Positions 1-8,341 of a stretch of DNA of 21,432 nucleotides are shown here, one piece after another. The first letter of the stretch is position 1. Each line of letters begins with the position of its first letter. Source of the stretch: Alectoria sarmentosa (taxonomy: Eukaryota > Ascomycota > Lecanoromycetes > Lecanorales > Parmeliaceae); contig WOGZ01000455.1 in the NCBI GenBank assembly GCA_009733775.1, positions 1 to 21,432 on the forward strand, read 5' to 3'. The position numbers and the translations under genes were made by a program. The notes beneath the pieces were generated by a model. The model worked only from the letters and a program-made list of their open reading frames with translations. It was not told where the DNA came from and ran no database searches.

Positions 1-67
1 GTAAATTTAAACATCTTTTTATTAAATATTAAAAAAAATTTTTTTATTTAAAATCTGAAAAATTTAT

Positions 68-93
68 AAAAAAAAAAAAAAAAAAAAAAAAAA
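68..93 (+). repeat. poly-A run, 26 bases
   Basis: There are 26 consecutive A residues in the gag-protease linker of copy A. The equivalent run in copy B is 13 bases (7161-7173). In frame it reads as Lys codons. It probably derives from a purine-rich Gly/Arg/Lys linker turned to A by G-to-A mutation, then lengthened by slippage. Confidence 0.7.
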
Positions 94-338
94 GATAAAT
101 CGATATTATTTATATAAGCATTAATGTTTTAAATATTAAATGCAAACGCATTAAAGAAGCGTTATTTAACGTCTTCGCTTAAAAAAAAATTATTTTAATA
201 TTAATATAATATATATTTCAAAAAAGAACGATTATTTTCATATTTATATAACATTTTTAAACGAATTAAACGATCACAATTATTCGAATCTTATTTCGAA
301 TAATTTTAACATTTTAAATGTAATTAATTAAGCGAATC

Positions 339-376
339 AAAACGAAAATGAAAACGAAAATAAAAACGAAAATTTT
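339..376 (+). repeat. AAAAYR hexanucleotide repeat (Asn-Glu codons) in copia copy A
   Basis: Six-base units of the form aaaacg/aaaatg/aaaata follow each other in the gag-protease linker and translate as alternating Asn and Glu/Lys. The matching place in copy B (about 7420-7440) has only about two units, so the tract expanded in A or contracted in B. Confidence 0.6.
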
Positions 377-2620
377 ATCAATTTAATAACGAATCTTAAT
401 TTAAATAAAAGTTTATTATTCGTCAAATTTATGAATTTTAATATTCGAATTATGATAAATTTTGATTACATTTATTATTTCTTTATTAATTATTTAAAAT
501 TTATTATTTATATTAAAATTTAATCTCGATTTATTAAAAATATTAAAAACGTTAAAATTTAATTTTTTATTTATGATATTATTAATCTTGATTGTAATGT
601 TAATAATAAACGCGTTATTTTAACGATTTTTAATATCTTATACGTGTTCAATATAAACGTTAATTTTTTATTAATTAAAAAGTTTTTAAATATTGATATT
701 AAAATTATTTTTTATAAAAAAGATTATGTTTTAATTTAAAATAATATAACGTTAATCGATACGCGAAATCGCGATTTATTTTTTTTGAATTTATAAAAAA
801 ATAACAATGTTTTGATTATTTATAATATTTTTTTGAATTCGATTTATTAATTATGACATATTTATATAAATTATTTAAATTAATAAAATTTCAATAAGTT
901 TTTTAATATCGTTATAAATATAATTTTTTTTAAAACTATCGTCGAGGAATACATTTGCGAATATTATATAATAAATCGTTAAAAAATCATTTTTTATAAT
1001 TCGTTTATAACGCTCGATATTTTATTAAACGAATTTATTTATAATAATTTTATTAAATTTTTAATTTTTATTAATTTTAATAATTATAAATACTTTATAA
1101 CGTTTAAAGATGATTTTATATATTATTTTGAAATTTGTTATATTCGTTATAAAAATGAGATTTTTATTATATTTTTGCGTTTCAAAATTTATTTAAAATT
1201 TTATAATTATCGAATTTATCGCATTCGCCTCGATAATGAAAACGAATATATTAATAAAGTTTTTTTAAAATGTTTTATTTAAACGAATATTAAATAAAAA
1301 TTCATTATTATAAATAATTTCGAAATAAATAAAGTCGTTAAACGATTTAATTAAATTTTAATAAATAAAATATATTTAATTTCATTGAATTTCAATTTCA
1401 ATAAATTCTTTTAATTTAAAATAATAATTATAATTAATTATTTGACGATGCGATTTTTTAATATCAAAATTATTGTTATATTTTTCGAAATCTTTTTTTA
1501 TCGTAAATTTATTCTTTTTCATTTACGAATTATTAATTTCATTATTTACGTTTTAAAATGAATTTAAAAAAAACTTATAAATAAAAACGAGAAATATATT
1601 CTTTTAAATTATAAAAATGAATTCATTTTTCGTTTTTATAATTTAATTAAAAAGAAGATTATTCGCGTTAATAATATACATTTTATCGAAAAACGTTTAT
1701 ATTTCATAAATTTCGAAAAAAAAATTAAGGCTCACGAGTTTTCAAATAAATATTAACGTTTTTTCGTATTAATATTTATTATAAAAAAGATATTAAATAA
1801 ACAACATATTATTATATTATTAAACGTTGAATTTATAACTTCGATTAAATCGTTAAATCGATTATCGTTAACGAATATTTTATCGCTAATCGTTAATCGT
1901 TTTCAAAAATCTCATTTTATCATTATTATAATGCGTGTGTTTATAACATTTATTAAATTTATCGTTTTAATCGTCAGATTTATTATCATTTTTCTTTCGT
2001 CGATATTTTCGAAATTTATTAAAATAAAAATTATACGAAAGTATTTCGAATATAAAATTATTTAAAAAATATTTAATAATTATAAAAAATTTGTTATTTC
2101 GAATTTTCGTGATTTATCGCTTAATTTTTTAATGAGAGTTTTTATTATTTTTATCTTTATTGCGAATTATATTAATAAATTTGATATTTTCGAATTTATA
2201 ATTTACGAATAAACGATTTCTAATAATTTGTTTTATATAAATTAAGAAATTAATATACGAAATAAATATAAATCTTTTATAAATAATAATATTTAATTTC
2301 TTATTTAAACGTTTTTAAAAATTTATGTTTTTCAAAATCGTTAAACTTATATCGTAAACTGAGATTTCGAAGAGAAAATTATTCGTTATAAAACACGTTA
2401 AATTATTCGAAAATTCGAATAATAAAAAAATCGTGATTATTATAACATTTTCGCGTTAATAATAAAATTTATAAATTATAAAACGATTTTTACGTTTGCG
2501 ACGATTATAAATTAAAACGTGAAATAAATAAACGTTAAAATCGTTTTTTTATAACAATTATTATGTTTATTTCGTGAATCTTATATCGAATAAACATCGA
2601 CTATATATCGACTGAAAATT

Positions 2621-2790
2621 GAATAAATAGCAAATAAGTAGCGGCTGAATAGCAGTTACGCATCGACTACTCAACTACTAAAAATCGAATAATCGTTTTA
2701 ACGAAAAATAATGAATTTTCATTCGATTTTTAGCGATTAAATAGTCGATACGTAATTGTTACTCAATCGCTACTTATTCGCTATTTATTC
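2621..2790. repeat. Long inverted repeat (hairpin) of C1: 70-nt arms, 30-nt loop
   Basis: The left arm 2621-2690 and right arm 2721-2790 are reverse complements at 58 of 70 positions with no gap, separated by 30 nt. All 12 mismatches are transitions (C/T or G/A), as expected if the arms were once near-identical and then RIP-mutated independently. The right arm runs into the 11-bp repeat tract. Confidence 0.9.
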
Positions 2791-2927
2791 GATATTTAAT
2801 CACTATTTATTTAATATTTATTCGTTATTTATTCGATATTTATTTATTATTTATTCGATGTTTATTCGCTATTAATTCGATGTTTATTTATTATTTATTC
2901 GATGTTTATTCGTTGTTTATTTAATTT
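2763..2927. repeat. 11-bp tandem repeat tract of C1 (about 15 units)
   Basis: Units of exactly 11 bases, consensus ttattcgatat, repeat about 15 times without a phase break. Variants include ttattcgctat, ttattcgttat, ttatttattat and ttattcgatgt. The first units belong to the right hairpin arm, and the left arm carries the complementary units. Confidence 0.9.
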
Positions 2928-2946
2928 TTATATATAATTATAATTG

Positions 2947-3245
2947 TATAATTGCGATAAATATAATTATAATAATATAATTATAATAAATACGATTATA
3001 ATTATATAATTGTAATAATTATAAATATATAAATATAATAAATACGATTATAATTATGTGATTGTAATAAATACGATTATAATTATATAATTATAATAAT
3101 TATGAATATGTGAATATATTAAATATAATTATAATTATATAAATGCAATAAATATGATTATAATCGTGTAATTATAATAAATACGATTATGATTATATAA
3201 TTGCGATAAATACGATTATAACTTAATTACGATAATGATAATTAT
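2947..3245. repeat. 29-bp minisatellite of C1
   Basis: Degenerate tandem units of about 29 bases: aataaatacg, then attataatta, then tataattgt. Several units are exactly 29 long; others are shortened or interrupted. Each unit contains an AT palindrome-like core. The same unit recurs in copy C2. Confidence 0.8.
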
Positions 3246-3681
3246 GATAATATGATTACGATAATTTATAATTATATGATGCTTCTTTTTAAATGATAAC
3301 GATTTAACGATAATTTAACAATCGCTGAATAGTCGTTTGAAAACCTCTTAAAAATGTATAACGACTTTTCAACTATCGTATATTTGATAAAAAATTATTA
3401 TCGAATAAACATTGAATAATTATTGAATATATATTGAATATTAAACTTATATAACGATTATATTAAAATGTTCAAAAAAACATTTATATATAATAATTTA
3501 AAGACTTTAATAAAGATAATATCAAAATTTATGAATTAAATAAAACTCTTTATAATTTAAAGTAATCTTTTAAAATTTAATTTAACGTTTTTCGATTTAT
3601 ATAAAAAAATTCGATTTCAATTTCATCGAATCGAATAATAATATATTTATAAATTTTAAAAAAGAAATCATTATAACGTTT

Positions 3682-3693
3682 TATATTAATAAT
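3682..3693 (+). other. Decayed RT active-site box of copia A (YINN for YVDD)
   Basis: tat att aat aat encodes YINN, in context ITFYINNVL. The family motif is YVDD, and copy B reads YVDN here. Both catalytic Asp are lost in A by G-to-A change, so this copy cannot be active. Confidence 0.85.
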
Positions 3694-3957
3694 GTTTTAA
3701 TTAAAAATCGTAATAAAGTCGTTATCAAATAAATCAAAAATTCTTTAAACTTTAAATTTCATATATTAAATTTAAAATTATACGTCTTTTATTTAAATAT
3801 AATCGTTAAAAAAGATCGTTATAATAACATTATTTATTTAAAATAAAAAGCGTATATCACACGTTTTCTCAATTATTTTAAATATTGAAATCTCATTTTT
3901 ATTAATATATTATTCGAAATTAATCGCAAATTAACGCTCGTCGAAAAAATTTATATA

Positions 3958-4604
3958 CCTTAGGGTAACAACGCGAGCGAAAGATTTCTGGTCAATAACA
4001 AGTTAGTCGACAAAATCTGTTGAAAATCTGTTGACAACCTGTCAACAATTTTCAACATTTTATTTTTTTGAATATTTCATTAAAGACGTATTTAATATAA
4101 TTTTCAATTAATTATATATTCGAAAATAGAGTTTACGCTAGCGAAAGCTAACTTTAAAATTCGCTAAACGTATATTTAAATAAATATCAACGTTTTGAAA
4201 CTTTTAAATGAAGATTTCAAAAAATGATAATAAATGACTCATAGAGATAATATATTATAAGGTCACGTGACTTAAAGAAATTTCAAAAATATATGTTTAT
4301 AAAATTAATAAGATAACATTAAATAAATGTTGAAAGTTATTTATAAATTATTAATAAATGTTCAAAAAATTGTTGACGAGTTCTCAATAGATTTTCAATA
4401 GATTTTCGATAAATGTAAGATAAATAGCGAACAAATTTTTCAAAAATGAATTTATCGAAGATTTGTCTATTATAATTGATTAGTGAGAACGAAATATATA
4501 TATTGAATTTTTAAAAATAGATTGTGACTAGTCTTAAAAGGGAAATAATTTATATTCAATTTTGAATTCAGATATCGTCTTAAAATTAAGAGGTTTCTCT
4601 AAGA
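3958..4604. mobile_element. MITE with TA target-site duplication inserted in copia A
   Basis: A 647-bp block is absent from copia copy B, where the empty site reads ttatataatcttt (near 10103). In A the block is flanked by TA on both sides (3956-3957 and 4605-4606). Its ends form an imperfect terminal inverted repeat: ccttagggtaac at the left and tcttagagaaac when the right end is read on the other strand, 9 of 12 matches with two of the three differences being transitions. TA duplication is characteristic of Tc1/mariner-type transposition. There is no coding frame, so it is non-autonomous. It keeps many CpA and CpT dinucleotides (for example around 3980-4060), so it looks less RIP-mutated than its host. 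It holds the palindrome GTCACGTGAC (4262-4271). Confidence 0.8.
4262..4271. other. Perfect palindrome GTCACGTGAC in the MITE
   Basis: This 10-bp perfect palindrome contains CACGTG, an E-box-type core bound by bHLH factors in fungi. A similar CACGTG lies in the copia LTR at 4935-4940. Function here is unknown; the site survived although most CpA around it in the window is lost. Confidence 0.5.
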
Positions 4605-4956
4605 TAATTTTTAAAAAGTTTTATAAAAATATTAATTCGTTATAAATTTTTATATATATATTATATTGAAAATTCGTTTTAATATCGTTTATATTTTTGT
4701 TTTGAATTAATTAATATTTAATTAATTTTATTTCAACGTATTAAAATGCGATTATTCGAATTTTTTAATATTTTAAAAATACGATATATTACGAACTCGT
4801 GTATAAAGACTCTTTAAAAAAATTATTCGATTATATTAATTTTAATTAAATTAAAAATTCAATTCGAAGGTTTATTTTCGATTATTTATTTAATTTAAAT
4901 AATAACATTATTAATTAATTGTCGAAATTTAAATCACGTGATAGGTCACGTAATAT

Positions 4957-4970
4957 GAGCGCCTGCGCTC
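4957..4970. repeat. Short perfect inverted repeat in the LTR
   Basis: GAGCGC-CT-GCGCTC is a 6-bp stem with a 2-base centre, one of the most GC-rich spots in the window. The 3' LTR has the decayed form gaacgtatacgctc. Confidence 0.6.
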
Positions 4971-4990
4971 GTAACTTAGATCGCACTTTC

Positions 4991-5001
4991 CTTTATAACA
5001 C
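4991..5001 (+). promoter_or_regulatory. Candidate TATA box of the copia 5' LTR
   Basis: ctttataacac is the longest A/T promoter-like motif conserved in both LTRs (12057-12067 in the 3' LTR), about 70 bases into each. A CACGTG element lies about 50 bases upstream. Placement inside an LTR fits a retrotransposon core promoter, but no start site can be read from the sequence. Confidence 0.4.
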
Positions 5002-5055
5002 TCTTAATGCAATACAATTAAATGTTTTATATTATATTTTCACAAATTATAAATC

Positions 5056-5067
5056 CGAGCTTGCTCG
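5056..5067. repeat. Short hairpin CGAGC-TT-GCTCG in the copia leader
   Basis: A perfect 5-bp inverted repeat with a 2-base centre, starting 12 bases after the end of the LTR. It lies where primer binding, dimerisation or packaging signals are commonly found in retroelement RNA; its role here is only a possibility. Confidence 0.45.
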
Positions 5068-5276
5068 ACGATCGTTATAAGCATAATTTATTTATTTATC
5101 ATTATAATTATAATTGTTTTTAAACATTTTATGCTCATCGCAATGAGATAGTCAATTGTAAAAATCTTTATTTATTCAATTAATTAATCTTTTTGAGATG
5201 AGCAATTTTCATTTATAAAATAATCTTTGAATTTGAGCGATTATGATTCGAAATTCGGGGATTAAAACTTTTTAAC

Positions 5277-5292
5277 CTTCGACGAGTCGAAG
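5277..5292. repeat. Short hairpin CTTCGAC-GA-GTCGAAG in the copia leader
   Basis: A perfect 7-bp inverted repeat with a 2-base centre, in a locally less mutated stretch. It has the same architecture as the hairpins at 4957-4970 and 5056-5067. Confidence 0.5.
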
Positions 5293-7978
5293 TTATTCGC
5301 TTTTAATCGAGATCGTATATAATCGTGCGATCGAATTATAATAAAGTCTTTATAACATTATCAACTTTTTTATATAAAACACATTAAACAAAAAAAAATG
5401 CGCTCTTGTTTTTATGATATTTTATTAAATTAATAATTTATATCTTCAACGATGTATCGAATTAATGAAATAAATTAAGACAAATTAAATAATTAAATAT
5501 CAACATTATTATCAATTTAATCATCATTTGAAACAATTCAAAATTAACTTCACTATTATTTAAACGTTTACAAATTTATTTGAAATCAAAAACAATAAAC
5601 TTTATGTGTCAAAGTTGACGTTTTAATTTTAAAAATCTCTTAAAAAAAGAAATTGAGATTTTGTTATCGAATTCTTTATTCGTTATTAATAATATTTTAT
5701 TATTATAATTATAAAATTTAATTAATTTTAATTTTACGATAATAATCGTCGAAGTGAATATTTTAAATTCGAATTTTTGATTGAATAGCATAAAAAAAAT
5801 GCGAATTTTTTAAAAAGATTTATACGTTTATAATTGCACTTAATATAATTTTAATCGAATTCAATTTTTATTATTAAATTCAAAGTCAAATTTTTCGTAT
5901 TATTAACATCATTTCATTATAATATTATCGTTTAAATTTATCGTCAATTCTCATATAAGCACTTTTCATTATTATTATAAAATCTTAAAATATAATAATA
6001 ATAATTAATTGATATTAATAAAAATTTAAACGATTTTGACGAAGATTAATAAAGCATTTATTTCATTTTTTTTATATTATCGTCGTGTGATAACGACTTT
6101 AAAATTGATGAAAAATCATTTAACGCTTTAAATGATATCGAAATTTTTGATTTACGCGTTAAAGATAAACGATCTCGTTTATTAATTTTCTTTGAAACGT
6201 TCGAATCGTTTTTTAAATCATTATTAAATTTATTTATTTCGATATTTTTTTAAAGCGATTTTCTCGATTCGTTATTAATCGTGATAAAAATCTTATTTTC
6301 ATTATTTTCGTTATTATTATCAATCTTTTATATTTTTTTATTTATTTTTTTCAATATCGATAATTAAATTTAACGTTTAAAATGTCGTTGAAAATGTTTT
6401 TGTGAATAATGAAAACAATTTCTTTTTGATTTTCATTGTTATTTTGAAATTTATTATCAAATACATTAAATAAAGCGAAGATATTAACGATTAATTAATA
6501 TTAAATAATTTTCAATTTTTTATTAATATTATCAAATTTAAAATTGACGTGATTATTCGTTAACGTTTTAATTACGTTAATCGTTAATTTATTAAAAAGT
6601 ATAATGAAAATTCTCAAATTATATTAAACGTTATCGATGTTTATTATAAATTTACGAGTTTTGAATTTTATATCGAGCTTATGCGTTAATTATATAACAT
6701 TAATATCAATTTCGAAAAAATCGTTCGTCAATATAAAAAGAACTTTTATAAAATTAATATCGAAATCGTTAATTTAAACGATTCTTTATTATTGTCGAAA
6801 TCTTATTTTATTTAATTTTTTTTTATAAAATTCAACGAAGTTTACGATGTTTTTATGATAATTTATATTTAAATTTATATGTTTTATAATTCGAATGTAA
6901 TTAAATTCGATTTAATTATTCACGATGTTATAAATAAAGAGCGTCGTATATTCGTAATCAAGAAAAATGATATTATTATGCTCGTTCATTGTAATAATAA
7001 AAATAAATAATTCGTTAAAGACGATTTTAACGATTTTGATTTTATTAATCGCGAAATTTATGTTTTTTATAAGGTCGTTAATCGCAAATTCAAATATCTT
7101 TTTATTAAATGTTAAATTAAGTTTTTTCATTTAAAGTTTAAAAAATTCATAAATGAATAGAAAAAAAAAAAAAGATGTAAATCGATATCATTTATATAAG
7201 CATTAATGTTTTAAATGTTAAACGTAAACGCATTAAAGAAGCGTTATTTAACGTTTTCGCTTCAAAAAAAAAATTATTTTAACGTTAATATAACGTATAT
7301 TTTAAAAAAGAACGATTATTTTCATATTTATATAATATTTTTAAATGAATTAAATGATTAAAGTTATTCGAATTTCATTTTGAATGATTTTAACATTTTG
7401 AGTGCAATTAATTAAGCAAATCAAAATGAAAACTTTATTAATTTAATAACGAATTCGAATTTAAATAAACGATTATCGTTCGTTAATTTTATGAATCTCG
7501 ATATTCGAATTATGATAAATTTTAATTATATTCGTTATTTCTTTATTGATCGTTTAATATTTATTATTTATATCAAAATTTAATTTTAATTTATTAAAGA
7601 CATTAAAAACGTTAAAATTTAATCTTTTATTTATAATATTATTAATTTTAATTGTAATATCAATAATAAACGCATTATTTTAACGATTTTTAATATTTTG
7701 TATATGTTCAATATAAGCGTTAATTTTTTGTCGATTGAAAAGTTTTTAAATATCAATATTGAAATCGTTTTTTATAAAAAAATTATGTTTTAATTTAAAA
7801 TAATATTATATTAATCGATACGCGAAATCGCGATTTTTTTTTTTAAATCTTTAAAAAGACAATAATGCTTTGATCGTTTATAATGTTTTTTTTAAATTCG
7901 ATTCATTAATTATAATATGCTCGCATAAATTATTTGAATTAATAAATTTTTAATAAATTTTTTAATATCGTTATAAAT

Positions 7979-8341
7979 GTGAATTTTTTTAAAAACATCG
8001 TCGAGAAATACATTTGCGAATGTTATATAATAAATCGTCAAAAAATGATATTTTATAATAATTTTATAACGCTCGATATTTTATTAAACGAATTCGTTTA
8101 TAACGATTTTATTGAATCTTTAACTTTTATTAATTTTAATAATTATAAATATTTTATAATGTTCAAAAACGATTTTATTTATTATTTTGAAATTTATTAT
8201 ATTTATCATAAAAGTGAAATTTTTATCATATTTTTACGTTTTAAAGTTTATTTAAAATCTCGTGATTATCGAATTAATCGCATTCGTCTCGATAATGAAA
8301 ACGAATATATTAATAAAATCTTTTTAAAATATCTCGTTTAA
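7979..8341 (+). pseudogene. Open integrase segment of copia B (120 codons)
   Basis: This is the longest stretch without a stop in the window, but it is only the integrase core of the gag-pol relic and not a separate gene. It covers the end of the zinc-binding domain (C-E-C-Y for C-x-x-C), the first catalytic Asp region (FVYNDFIESL), YKYFIMFKNDF and the second Asp region (RIRLDNENEY). The frame continues unchanged through the TAA into TGIKxKFIIINN and VKRFNQIL, where the third acidic residue has become Lys. Its start codon is internal and has no meaning for translation. Confidence 0.85.

Larger units (their letters stand above)
2556..3467. mobile_element. Composite foldback/minisatellite repeat C1 inserted in the copia A reverse transcriptase
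   Basis: Homology between copia copies A and B stops after 'ataac' at about 2555 and resumes at 'atgttcaa' at about 3468; the same two points are contiguous in copy B near 9620-9630. The inserted 0.9 kb also occurs, same orientation, at 20032 to the window end. Order of parts: a unique left end (about 2556-2620), a foldback with 70-nt arms, fifteen 11-bp repeats, a degenerate 29-bp minisatellite, and a unique right part (about 3260-3420) ending in 'attgaataatt'-like 11-mers. No coding frame is visible. Terminal repeats and a target duplication are not clear, so the base-level ends are uncertain. It could be a foldback-type or other non-autonomous element; I do not recognise the family. Confidence 0.75.
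1..4919 (+). mobile_element. Ty1/copia retrotransposon copy A, 5'-incomplete, RIP-mutated and twice interrupted
   Basis: Bases 1-4919 align along their length with the second copia copy at about 7086-10432. Position 1 corresponds to about 7086, so the element continues to the left of the window. Two blocks are absent from the other copy: about 2556-3467 (repeat C1) and 3958-4604 (a MITE). Subtracting them leaves roughly 3.36 kb against about 3.35 kb in copy B, which supports both as later insertions. Domain order is gag tail, protease, integrase, reverse transcriptase, RNase H, which is the copia order. The element ends abruptly inside RNase H at 4919, where an LTR starts. It is non-autonomous and dead. 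Confidence 0.9.
1..4919 (+). pseudogene. copia gag-pol relic A (gag tail, PR, IN, RT, partial RNase H)
   Basis: This is the decayed polyprotein of copy A; it would have encoded the retrotransposon protease, integrase and reverse transcriptase. Seen directly: a poly-Lys/A stretch near 68-93; a protease-like core near 441-480 with the expected Asp-Ser-Gly decayed; an integrase zinc-binding and core region at about 905-1281 that reads YKYFITFKDDF and RIRLDNENEY; the integrase/RT linker reading ENEFIFRFYNLIKKKIIRV near 1600-1660; an RT segment reading ELNKTLYNLK near 3533-3562; and the catalytic YVDD box decayed to YINN at 3682-3693. Stops are mostly TAA at former Gln or Trp codons. The reading is broken by insertions in the RT region and by truncation in RNase H. 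Confidence 0.87.
4920..5044 (+). repeat. Copia LTR, 5' copy (element B)
   Basis: This 125-bp block matches 11988-12110 over its whole length. It starts TGTCGAAATTT and ends TTTTCACA, so it is bounded by TG...CA with short inverted ends (TGTCGAAA against TGTGAAAA). Shared internal marks are the acgtgat box, an inverted GAGCGC/GCGCTC stem, a TATA-like ctttataacac, and ttttatattatattttcaca at the end. It lies 7.1 kb from the other copy with copia B between them. It is directly joined on its left to the truncated RNase H of copia A. The 5 bases before it (ttaat) and the 5 after the 3' LTR (aacat) do not match, so no target duplication is seen. It is less mutated than the 3' LTR. Confidence 0.8.
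5045..6130 (+). other. Leader and unassigned 5' part of copia B
   Basis: No convincing gene is visible in this 1.1 kb. The first 500 bases keep more G and C and more non-CpG cytosines than the rest of the element (for example ccgagcttgctcg and attcggggatt). Right after the LTR comes aattataaatccgagc, where a primer-binding site is expected; a mutated tRNA-complementary site is possible but not demonstrable. Short hairpins lie at 5056-5067, 5134-5147 and 5277-5292. An ATG after an A-rich stretch (5398) leads to a stop within 12 codons. The N-terminal part of gag may lie in 5450-6130 but is too decayed to place a start. Confidence 0.5.

Noticed and set aside
2947..3245. 29-bp repeats as a CRISPR array
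   Set aside because: The units are directly adjacent and degenerate with no unique spacers, the host looks fungal, and the same array recurs inside C2; it is a minisatellite.
5398..5435. ATG after an A-rich stretch as the gag start
   Set aside because: It stops within 12 codons and is in a different frame from the gag signal downstream.
5609..5791. 60-codon open frame on the minus strand
   Set aside because: It lies opposite the copia leader/gag region, its composition follows the AT bias, and it has no motif. Open stretches of this size are expected by chance here.
6912..7130. 72-codon open frame on the minus strand
   Set aside because: It is antisense to the copia gag, whose + frame reads INKERR and the zinc-knuckle remnant; a shadow of the real frame.
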